A DNA stretch of 64,000 nucleotides, from NCBI RefSeq assembly GCF_954871325.1, contig NC_088777.1, forward strand, positions 9,153,366-9,217,365. The letters are read 5' to 3'. The stretch is from Gordionus sp. m RMFG-2023. Taxonomy: Eukaryota > Nematomorpha > Gordioida > Chordodea > Parachordodidae. Shown here in pieces: positions 36,091-47,180 of the stretch (position 1 is the first letter of the stretch; each line of letters opens with the position of its first letter). The notes below the pieces were generated by a model. The model made no database searches and was not told the DNA's origin. It was given only the letters and a program-made list of their open reading frames with translations. The position numbers and the translations under genes were made by a program.

Positions 36091-38577
36091 GAATATATAA
36101 TATGATAAATTTTGATTTTATATCAAATCTATTAATGTTATTCATGTATCTTACTATTATAGAACCAGGATTAGAGTTTAGTAAAAATATTTGAAAGGAA
36201 CTAAAACATTAAAATAATATTTCTTTAAAAAAAAAGTAAATGAATTATAATTATGACGCCGTGATGCGACAAACAACCGGGAAAAAATGAGTTCATTAAT
36301 TAATTTTATATTATCAGATATTTTTACAAAATAAATATGCTGCTTATTTTATTTTTGGTTGGATAGGATCGAATATTTTATTATTAACTTTATGAAAACT
36401 ATTTTATCGTACCACATCTATAAATATATTAGAAATGTTCAAAAGCTACAATGATATTTTTTAATTTTATTGACTAACTAATTATTAGTAGATAGGGTAA
36501 ACTAAGAACTTTCGAATATAATACAAATTAAACTATAAAACAAATATTTTATTCTAGGAACCTTTTTATACAAACCCTTCCCCTCTCCCTCTTTTGAATA
36601 CACCATTTATATCTGAAAATTTAATTTTAGTAAAGTTTTTTATGAAGATAAAGGATATATTATACCAAGGATTCATCAATCTAATTTTTTTGACAATGTC
36701 GATATTGTCGGGTATTGCGTCAATGTCAGCAGTACCTGGTACAAATTAGGTACCTTTATAAAAAAAAATTTAAGAAAATAAATTCATAATAATTTAATTA
36801 ATTTTATTTTAATTTAACAGTTATTACTTTTTTGTAAAAAATATTATAAAATGATAAAATTTTTAAACAAATACTTGTTACAATTGATTCAATTTTTTCA
36901 TAAATTTTAAAATATGTTTAGAAAATGAAATTAAGAATTCTCTTTATCTCTCTTGGGGTGATTAGTTGATTTTTTTCAGAAAATAACAGGACAGAAAAAC
37001 AAAATAAAAAATTTATGAAATTTTTTATTTTATTAGAGAAGGAAAAAAAAGTAAATAGGTTGAAATAGAAAAAGCATGAAACGATCATTTTTTTAAAAAT
37101 TATTTAAAATAAAAATCCCCAAACTCATCCTATAATATTAAATAAAGTGGATTACTTATAGGCCCCACAGTTTATAACCGTTTTTCTAAGGAGGTTACCA
37201 AATTTAGAGCAAGGATGAAAATAAAATATTTGCAATGAGGGAACTTATATCTCTGAAAATTAAAATTTTTCAAGCGACCCGAAATGTGAATTAATTTTTA
37301 AGCCATGCCTTTTGCCAGGCCCAGAATAATTTACTTTTAGACTTGGGCACAATCCAATACAGATTTTTATTTTCCGCAATAGCCTGACGCAGAATTTTTA
37401 ATTAAAAAAAATATTAATGACACGCATGTTTATGAAGTTATTTGAAGTAAATCATATATCACTTTGTTCTATCATCACATGGAAGTTATAATTATCCTCT
37501 TATTTTTATTATATATTTTGACCTTTTATCTGATTAATATTAACTTTTGAGTCTGAAAAAAATGAAATCAATATAAAATTAGTAGACATAATGAAATATA
37601 AATAACCAGAATTTTAATAAGAAAGAAGTAGCGCTAAGGTTTTCATATGAAATTTGATTCGGTTATTTCTAAACCTTTAACCTTGTTATATTTTTACGAA
37701 AATAATTTTGGTTTGTCATTTTTTTTTAAATATAAAATTGCTTTTTTTTCGAAAATTTTTAATTTAATTTTTTTTAAACTTATTTTATTTTTTTCACATT
37801 ATTGTTATTGCTATATTGTATATATTTTTTAGATTAGATAAATACAGGGGAAGGGTTTAGGGGAAAATTTTAAGGCAAATTTTTGAAAGGAGAAGGGCTA
37901 ACTCCCCGGATCCTGCTCGTAACTATGCCTTATGGATAATTGGGGGAAAAAAATATGGGCTAAAGATTTTTATTTTATTCCTTAAGAAAATCTTTCATAT
38001 ATTATATTTATTATTGCAAACATGTAATAATTAGAGATACTGGTTACATTTAAAATTGTCAAATATGAATCCCGGAAAAATTATCCCTGGAAAGAAAACT
38101 CCGGGAAAAAACCCCCAAAACCACCCCCCCCCCCCACAAAAAAAGGGGGAAAAATCCCCTCAAAAAACTCTCAGATTTTTTTTTAATGTTTATAAAATTT
38201 ACTTAAAACCTAATAATAAAGGCATATTTTTATTTGCATTATAATGGATCACTCATAATTAGTGTTTTAGAAAAAAATCTTATAAAAATATAATTAATAA
38301 ATTTTTTTAACCCCTAATTTATTATTTAACGATTACTCATATACCTAATATAAAAAATGCTTAAATGCTGATATTCAAAGTGGTACTGGGAAAAAAATAC
38401 CACAGTAAAATAACTCATGCATTTCTTATTTTAGCAAGAATTATTTGCCATAGGAATAAATATAATGTCATCAAAAATTATGATATAATAAAGTTACAAA
38501 ATCTTGTTATAAAAGATATATTCATTTTATTGATAAATCATCATTATGTATATATAAATTTTATTTAGAATAATAGT
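36091..38577. other. AT-rich intergenic DNA, no gene seen
   Basis: The upstream region of JMJD6 should lie at the left of this stretch, but I could not identify a first exon or promoter. A GC patch near 37850-37925 (AGGGGAAGGGTTTAG, then ACTCCCCGGATCC and GTAACTATGCC) resembles MITE ends in this window. A poly-C run of 14 lies at about 38123-38136. Confidence 0.5.
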
Positions 38578-38745
38578 CAGAGACTTGCAGGCCCGGCCTG
38601 GTAATTTTAAAAAAAAATTACCAGGTAGGAATTTAAACCAAATATTTGAAATCACCATTTTTAGCTATAAAAATTATAAATAAATATCATTTATTTTGAA
38701 AAAATTCGGGCCGGGTCGTGCAAATGGTACCTATGTAGGTGTCTG
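38578..38745. mobile_element. hAT-type MITE with CAGAGACTTGCA ends, 168 bp
   Basis: The element starts CAGAGACTTGCAGGCCCGG and ends TGCAAATGGTACCTATGTAGGTGTCTG. Flanks ATAATAGT and ATAATAAT match at 7 of 8. The last 45 bp match the right end of the composite element at 52847-55453 (shared CGCAAATGGTAC / TGCAAATGGTAC), and the left ends match as well, so the two are one family. Confidence 0.8.
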
Positions 38746-38799
38746 ATAATAATGAAATGGGTTTATATCGTATATAGAAAGAAATCACTTTTATAAAAT

Positions 38800-39640
38800 T
38801 CAAAGCTTCGCATCCCATAACGGTATTCCTCGCAAAGTTACTTTAACCGAATCTGGGTATTATAACTCTGCAATTTTGTTTTCGGTGTCCAACTACCTAC
38901 ATGCTATCTTTCAAGTTTGGTTTCATCGGTAGTCCCCTCGCATTTTATTTTTTTGATCAATACCCAGATTGGGTGTTTATTTACAACTATAAAATAATAA
39001 GGATTCCATCCTTAGCATTGATTATTTGCGTGTTCTTCGCCAGATAGAGTGCTCTAATACACATTTCAAGTTTCCGGAGGAAATCTATATTTACTTCGAC
39101 GTGTCTGGAACTGAGAATAGCTTATTGTGCCTCACTTAATACTCCATTGAATAATTTTTATAGTAATATTCAAGATTACACTTACTATTGCTCGGAGTAT
39201 GTCATTGCATTACCCATATTACATAAGGGACAAATGCAAAGCCGTTTATCATGCCACAAAAACATCACTAGATGTTGGTCTATTTGGTGATACATGTTTT
39301 AAATCAGTTGTAAAATATTTTCACTTAACTTAAAAATCAAACCTATCCATTTTGTTTTTGCAAGCTAAGGCTCATTTTCCTCATTCTGTCAATTAATTTC
39401 ACACCAAATTAACTACGTTTATATTTCTCCTTCCTTATTACAATATGAAGTGCGTTGGTGCAATTAGGTGTTTCAGTAGACATGAATAAATTGTTTTTTT
39501 TTAAACTGATAGGTTTAAATAACAATCATTTCTCCCATTACATTCATAAATATTTTTGGGAGGCAGTTTGAAATTTGGGGAAAAGCCTAAAATCTGGCCC
39601 ACACTCTACCACAATCCCCCCTCATTATTATGATAAAGTA
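38800..39640. other. GC-richer unclassified sequence
   Basis: Between about 38800 and 39450 base composition is more balanced than the surroundings, yet all frames are interrupted. A 12-bp inverted pair GAATCTGGGTATT (38849-38861) and AATACCCAGATT (38959-38970) is present. Short frames such as NTHFKFPEEIYIYFDVSGTE on + (near 39055) look coding but stop within 30 codons. This may be a decayed transposon gene; I cannot name the family. Confidence 0.4.
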
Positions 39641-39647
39641 TCCCAAA

Positions 39648-39935
39648 TAATTCCGAACTCGATTTTTGATTTGAAGAAGATCTTATAAAAGTCGTCAAAT
39701 TTGATTAAAAAATACTATTTTATTTGAAATTTTTAAGGAAGGTTTTAATTAAGAGTTTTTTTCATGTGGTATACCGTCTATCCCAAATAATTCCGAACTC
39801 GATTTTTGATTTAAAGAAGATCTCATAAAAGATGTCAAATTTGATTAAAAAAAATACTATTTTTATTCGAAATTTTTAACGAAGGGTTTTAATTATGTAG
39901 GTTTTTTTCATGTGCTTTTTTCCCCTAATACCGTC
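39648..39935. repeat. Tandem duplication, about 131-bp unit
   Basis: A unit starting TATCCCAAATAATTCCGAAC occurs at 39648 and again at 39779, both continuing through TCGATTTTTGATTT, AAGAAGATCT and GTCAAATTTGATTAAAA to a TTTTTTTCATGTG end. The copies differ by scattered substitutions and 1-2 base indels, so the duplication is not very recent. Confidence 0.88.
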
Positions 39936-40800
39936 AAATATACTTCTCTGATTGCCGACTAAGATCCTTGTTCAAATTCAGTGAGCATTAATGTCCACAG
40001 GACTCATCACCCTTATATTTTTAATTTTTTTAAAAAAATTGTTCCCCTAATCTTCTTTTTTAAATTTATGGTTTATTCTACATAAGTAATTATTTAATTT
40101 AATCGAAATCTTAAATAGAAATATTATAAAAAAAATATGTTAAATGAACAATAAAATTAATATATCGATATCTTTACCTCTAAACTTATTGATGTATTAA
40201 AGATTTTGCATAATATTATTTTGTTTATTACATAATTTTTATATTCAAATTTAATAAAATATTAATTATCAAATAATTTATCATATTGTTCGCTAATCAT
40301 ACCATCAATGTCAAATATATTGAAATATTATGCTATGCTAATTTAATGCAAAGATAATATATATTTTCACTTATTGTTATCTCAAATTACATATTTTATG
40401 ATAATGGAGAAAAAAATCTCTTAAATTTAGTGCTAATTTTAATTGCATTTATTCTTTAAAAGGTACGCTATTTAATTAATGTATAATTTTTAATGCTAAT
40501 AAAAAAATATATATTAGATTTAAATTTTTATAATGAGCCATATATATTTAAAGAGTTTAAGAGAAATTAAATGATATTAAGGTGTAAAAATTATTGAAGA
40601 TCATTATAATTTCTTATTTAAATTACAATAAATCTCCCAAATAAGTGTACCCCCACCCTCCTGAACAAAAGTCTCAGTGCATATATATATATATTAACAT
40701 GAACACATAAATAAATAAGGTTTTTTTTACCCAATTAATGACAATATATAAATAAATCTATACTAATTTAAATATATTTTTAAAATTGCTATTATTCATT

Positions 40801-42874
40801 ACAAACCTTGTAACACAGATGTAACTTAAAAATTTAAGTATTGAACTATACCCTACCTAATTGAAGTATTATAGTGAGTATAGTTGTGAATGAGAAGTAG
40901 AAAAACAAGGCAGGAACCTATTCCTTCCAAATACAAATACTACTTCATTTTTAACCCATTAAATTTTTTCATTATAGTATTATTATTTTTATAATCAGAA
41001 TAATATGTATAAATGGTTCATTAGTTTCCCTAATCTACTTTGGACCAATAATCAATATATAACACTGTATTATGGAGTATTTTCTAAAAATATATTTATT
41101 TCCCCTTAAAACTACTTAATTCAGGGCTATAAAATTAACTGGTTAAAAAGATCTTATACTTATACAATGAATAGTGAGTGGTATATTTAATATTTCAAAA
41201 TTAATCAAACTATGAAAATAGCAGCCGAATAGAAGCATTCGAGATCTTATAAATTAAACAAATAATTACCTTTCACCTCAGCAGGAGCTTGTCAGATAGT
41301 CATAAATTAGGCTCAGAATAATTTTAAATCTGCAGCAGCCCATATAATGTATTCCCAAGATAGGATATCTCAGCTATTAATTTAGACAAACCAACTATTT
41401 TTATATATTAGAAACGGTTTGAGGGATGTTTTAGAAAAGCTTTTGATTCCATTATTCATTCAAATTTGTGGAAGCCTCTGGAGGAGGTAACTCATCTGTT
41501 TAAAATTATAAATAGTATTTATAACTACTCAGTTCAATTTATTCATGCTGGTCAGAAATCTCCTAAAATCCCTGTTAAATTTGGGCTGAAACAGGGGTGT
41601 GTTTTATCCCCACTACTATATAATTTCATTTACAAATCATATTATAATGTGTTCGGAATGGTTGGTTATTGGCGATATAAATATTTCAGCATTTGCACAT
41701 GACCTCTGTCTGACTGGTTAATCAATGCTAGATCTTATCTAGTGGAAAATATATTTATGGAAGCCAGTTTTTTTGGCTTTAAATGCTGATAAAACCAAGG
41801 TGTTGACCTCATTCTCCACACCCCACTTAAGGCTAAGGATACATGAGAAGAATATTGTGGAAGTTGAGAACCTAAAATATCTGGGAATTATTTTAGACAG
41901 GAAAGGAAGCACTAAGCAGGAAATGGTTAAATTAAACAGGGTCAGGTTAAATATTGGTCTTTTATGAAGATATAGTTGTCAAATCAACTATCCCACTAAA
42001 GATTCAACTCATCTTAATACTCTCCTCGTTACATTACAGCATTGGGATGTGGAATGATACTAAGTCAGAAAACAAAAAGTCAATCCTTTATAAACAAATG
42101 CCTAAGTTATATCACTAAAACGTTCTTCCCTTTTAATACAACCAACAGTATCCTATGGGCTAGATGCAATATCCTTTCATTATATAGAATGATAGAATTT
42201 AGGAGAATAGAGTTAGAAGTTCATATCCTTAGACAACTTATCTATCAAGCCCTCTCTAAAGTATGCCCAGAGGAGTCAAATCGTTTCCAACATATAAAAA
42301 TAGTTGTTTTGGCAGGATATCTAAATCAATAGCAGAGATAGGCCTCTCTTAGGAATTCATTAAGCGGGTTGCTGCAGATATATGCACTTTTAAAACTATC
42401 CTGAGCCTAATTTATCACCATACGAACTGCTACTGTGATGAAAGGAAATTATTTGTTTATTTTATCATAAGACTTCAAATGCTTCTATTCGGCTGCTATT
42501 TTCATAGTTTATGATATTAATTTTGAAATATAAAACATCGCTATTCATTGTAAGTATTATAGACAGTCAATTTTTTAGCCCTGAAAGTACTTTTAATGAG
42601 AAATAAATATATTATTTGAACGTACTCCATAATTTGGTTTTATATATTGATTATTGGTCCAAAGTAGATTAGAGAAACTAATGAACCATTTATACGTTTT
42701 CTGATTATAATAATGATAATAATACTATAATGTAAATAATTTAATGGGTTAAAAATAAATAACTAATTGTATTTGGAAGGAATGGCTTCCTGACTTGTTT
42801 TTCTCATTCACAACTATATTCACTATAATACTTTAATTTGTTAGGGTGTACTATGCATTTGTTACAAGGTTTGT
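40801..42874. mobile_element. Inverted-repeat element enclosing a LINE RT fragment
   Basis: Arms of about 600 bp (40801-41395 and 42320-42874) are reverse complements. Shared blocks include ACAAACCTTGTAACA, ACTATAATACTT / AAGTATTATAGTGA, GGACCAATAATCAATATATA, AAAATAGCAGCCGAATAGAAGC and ATAAATTAGGCTCAG. The roughly 900-bp interior is LINE reverse-transcriptase sequence on +. No target duplication is visible at the outer ends. It could be a fold-back element carrying LINE sequence, or a LINE fragment inverted onto itself. Confidence 0.75.
41430..42332 (+). pseudogene. LINE reverse transcriptase fragment
   Basis: Read on +, the interior gives CFRKAFDSIIHSNLWKPLEE (RT motif with DFxKAFD, first Asp lost), IYNYSVQFIHAG then FGLKQGCVLSPLLYN (the LINE VKQGCVLSPLLF motif), FAHDL (normally FADDL, so a catalytic Asp is replaced), ALNADKTKVL, VEVENLKYLGIILDRKGS, and SFINKCLSYITKTF. 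Two or more frame changes and stops interrupt it. The N-terminal endonuclease and the C-terminal tail are missing. Motif style is that of non-LTR elements of invertebrates; the clade is uncertain. Catalytically dead. Confidence 0.88.
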
Positions 42875-44700
42875 TGGTATCCTTGAGAAAAAAATCAGCA
42901 CAATTATATAGAAGTTGACCTAAATAATTCGTCTTCGCTCACTTTGGGCAGGTCTGTGACCACGTGCTAGATAAGATAAGTTATTGCCTTTTTTTAAAAA
43001 ATCTTGATTGACCCAATTTTTAATAACATTTTTATCTTTTGATTATTTATAAATTAAAATTGACAACTTTTTTAAAATTAAATTCTATCACAAATAATAA
43101 ATGTATAATTGTTAAAGAGGTAAATTCAAATATTCCATTTTTTGGGTATCCTAAAATTAGAAAGAGATTTAAAAAAATATAAAATAAGGTATTTCTGCAT
43201 TAAATTTTATTTGAAGTTATCTTTAAAGAAGCATGGGATAGACAGAAATAATCAAATTTAGTTAAGAATTGGCAGAAATTGACTATAAAAATTTAATTAT
43301 AACCAAATTATGTTATGTTAGATAGGCTTCTGAACTTTCAAATTTAGTTAACCAAAAAAGATTTTACTCTAAATATATCTTTTTGAGCCAGTTTAAAGCG
43401 AATTCTAAATTATTATTAAGAGCTTTGGTTTTGTAAGATTTTATTATGATGATTTGGAAGATAATTGGTTCATTTTTATGATTTCATAGTTCAACACTTG
43501 CTTGTGATTTTTTTTTATAAAGAATTAATAATCACCAAAATATTGAAATCATAAGCAAGACAAGGTCTCAACATTTTTTGAATAACAAATTTAAAACACA
43601 AGTTTTTTTTGCCAAATTTTAGAAAAAATTTGACTCAATTCAAAACAAAATAATGGATGTCCTTTTGTCATGATAATATAATATCTTTTTCTATTTTTAA
43701 ACTATAAGAAATGTTGTTATTAATTGTGTGAGAGATGGGCCCAATTTCATTGGCATAACCTATGGGATGGAAACATATCCCTTCTTAGAAAATATGTCCA
43801 TTTTCGTAAACATGATTTTTAACTAATAAATATTACCCCCCCCCCATTCACACTACCCCAACTCTTTTCTCCTTTAATGCTGAGCAATATCTTAATAAAT
43901 AAAAATTAATATAACTCTGTGACTCACAGGTACTACCTTTTTTTTGTTTAATACTGATACCAAAAATAATAATATCGTAATTACCATTTTTTTTAATTAA
44001 TCTACATATTTTTCATTCTATTTTTATGTATCGGCCATTTATATCAGGCTGAATTAAAGTATCGGCCTGATACTGATTTCGCTGCATTGCTGGTATAAGT
44101 TATAAAAAGAATTTAATTAAAATAATCTGATATTTACTAAAATATTTATTTAGTCAATTCAATATAACTTTGATATTGACACATTTTAAAGAAAAAATAG
44201 ATATTTAATTTTCTATAATATTCTTATTAATAAACTTTATTTATCTAAATAATTGTGATTTAATCAGAAAAATTGATTTTTAAAACAAATAATGAATGAT
44301 TAAATAAAAAATCTCGAACTCTAGTACACTCTGTATAGCCTTAGCTTAATAATATAAACAACAATAACTAATTTTTTTATTACACAATATATAAGAAAAA
44401 GTAAAAACTGTGCACTTGTAATTATTTTAAGATTATTTAATATGTGTAATGTATAGTGTAAGGCTTATATGAAAATTATTCGTATTTCAATCGAGAATAA
44501 ATTAAATAATTTCGAAGTGATAAATCTCTTTATATTTTATTAATTAAAATCTTATGCCTCCCTTATTATTTGTTTATGTCCCTGATTTATATATTTATAT
44601 CGGTACCGTATCGACATTTTTTCTTCCTTCTATTATTATATAAATAATACTTTATATATTTTTAACGTAAAGATAAAGGGAAATAATTGTATTTATGAAT
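42875..44700. other. AT-rich spacer with repeat scraps
   Basis: A poly-C run of 13 lies at about 43837-43849. At 43950-44095 sequence such as TATCGGCCTGATACTGATTT resembles the terminal sequence of the element at 44701. No gene is visible. Confidence 0.5.
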
Positions 44701-45350
44701 AGGGCTATGCCGATATTAAATATCAAATCAGATCTGCACCGATATTTAGCGTTTTCTAAAATACTGATCATCCGAAATCCAGATCCGATCCGATTTTTTA
44801 CTTTTCTTTTTTTTGTTATTTTATGTATATTTATTACATTAACAATATTTTCTAAATAATTTTTTTAAACAATGCAAATAACACCCTTTAAATTATATTT
44901 ATTGATTTATAGTATTTTAAAAGTTTTTTATAAAAATAGATACGATAAAGGAACACCCAAAGTTTTATTTATTTTAAATCTTTTTAAATAAAAAGGCCAA
45001 TTTTATTATATTACTTTAAATAAAAAATTTTTTTAAATATGGTATCTGAATTATAGAAATATTTTACAAAGGACAAAGATAATTTTGGGAAAAGCATTAT
45101 CTACGGAATTCTATTTTCACGGCGAGGAATAATGAAAAATGTATTTAATATTACCAATATCCGTAAATTTTTTTTAATTAGAAATAAAAAAATTATTAAA
45201 TACATAATTTGATTTTTTTCATAAAAAATATTGATTTCTTAATTACATTTGGTTCAAAGGAGGGTGGTGAAAAATCAATATAAATATCGGATCGGTTTTG
45301 AACCAATACCGGATCGTATCGGTGAAAAATATTTGGATCGGCAAAGCCCT
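44701..45350. mobile_element. Non-autonomous TIR element with CCGAT-rich ends
   Basis: Left end AGGGCTATGCCGATATTAAA and right end GGATCGGCAAAGCCCT are inverted repeats. Subterminal sequence on both sides is rich in CCGATCCGAT / ATCGGATCGG motifs, the style of hAT-like elements. No 8-bp duplication was found and no open frame survives; the 73-codon frame at 45275-45496 straddles the right end and is chance. Confidence 0.65.
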
Positions 45351-47180
45351 ATTCTTGAGATTAACAAGTAAGGAAACAAATATAATAAAAGAATGCTTTT
45401 GATAAAATGAAATGGAAGAAAGAAGAGAATTAATAAGAAGTGGAACAACAAACCTGCCCTACTAATATTGTTGTGACTTATTAAGATTTTTTGCAACGCG
45501 CTAATAACAGACTTCCACGATCTCTGCCAAAAATTTTAAATTATCCAAAAAAAAATAAAATTGCGCTATCTTCGACATTTCCTTTAGTAGGTGTCCAGAC
45601 ATTTCTGCCATTTATGAGAAAAATCTCCCAGATTTGGGTAATATTTTTTGGCTAAAATATTAGGTTTTCCGTTTTTAAAAATTGGCCATCACTAAGTATA
45701 TAAAATGAATAATTTAAAGTAAATTAAAGTGTAATATGGAATGAATATGTAGAATTTTTTAAGAATACGAATTTGTTTATTATATTATGTCCTGTGATTT
45801 CAAGTATTTTTTCCGCTTCTTATGAACGTTATTGTCTTAAATTTCGATTGTTACGATGCCAAATTCCATCATAGACGCGCGAAATGATTTAAATCCCCTC
45901 AAATAGGCTTTGAGTTATAATATAAATGCGTTTTTCTTTATTTCGTAATCATAATAACCTATTTTAATTTTTTTTAAAAATAAAGTATTTAATGAATATT
46001 TTAAATATTCCAAAATTTTTAAATAAAAAAAAATATTTAAATAATTTAGTTTGTACCGAAATTTTAAGTGCCTTATCAAGTCAATTCACTACGCATAAAT
46101 TACGAATAAATTTGTAAATATTTTAATTAATCTGTTCCTTTTTTAGATTCACCAAGGTAAAGTTTTCCCTTCAGCTGTTTTTTCTTATATTGATTCCTGG
46201 AAATTTTCTTACGAGACGTAATGTTTTTGAATGCCTTTTATATTTTGACGCGTTGTTGTAACTCGTAAAAATTGTAATTTCAATAATTTCTGCGTTTTTT
46301 TTGTTACTTTATTTTGCCTGTAAATAACCTGAAGCTATTTATATATTCGAGTAGATTTAATAAATATAGTAAATATTAATTTTTTTTAAATTATTAAATC
46401 GTATAAAATTACATCATTTTTTAATTTATAATCGCAAAATATGTTAAAATTATCAAAAAGGATTATTAAAATCAGGGACCAGGAACAAAGGCATTTTTGC
46501 TTTCTGGCTCCAGTCAAAAAATTGTTCTTTTCCGATTCCGTTCCAACTTTCAGAATGTTCTTAGAAAAATATCTAATTATATTTTTAAAATCCTACACAT
46601 TTTAATTAATCTTTATTTAATCAATACAGGTTTGAACTTGCTTATTCTTTAAAGAAATACTTTTTAAAAAAATAATCTTTCCAATAACTTATTATTCCAC
46701 ATCGTCCCCATTCATGGCAACATTTATTTAAAAAGAATATCACGACGAGTTTTATATATAATCATTTAATTCATTATATTAGCTTTACCATTCTTCAATT
46801 CAAATCGATTCAGAATATTTTTATGGTATTTATTATTCAATATAATCGAACGCGCACACCCAATACGCTTGTTATCTATGAAACATAATTTTTATATTAA
46901 CTTGTGACCATGGACAAATTATTCTACACATGCATTCTTAAAACCCTCTTGGCTCTTAAGATAGAAATTATCCACAAAGATGTCTATTGTTAAAAAATAA
47001 TACGACGTTGAATGTTGAGCCACATTCGTCATTCGCACTCCCTTATCACGGACTCCCAAATTTATGTAGCCAGCTTCCGAGTAAACAACGCGTTCTTCTT
47101 GAACAATGTCCCGCGAAAATATAATATTCCGCCATTCATTTATATTTTAAAAAAATAAAATTTGAAAAAGACAGTAGTGA
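45351..47180. other. Upstream region of the TBC gene with repeat remnants
   Basis: A decayed TAGTGTTG-family MITE lies at about 45500-45700 (CCATTTATGAGAAAAATCTC core, then GTTTTTAAAAATTGGCC). A block at 46470-46560 starting CAGGGACCAGGAACAAAGG resembles hAT terminal sequence. From about 46830 to 47180 composition becomes less AT-extreme (CGAACGCGCACACCC, GCGTTCTTCTTG, GTCCCGCG), as expected of a promoter and 5' UTR, but no specific element can be named. Confidence 0.5.
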
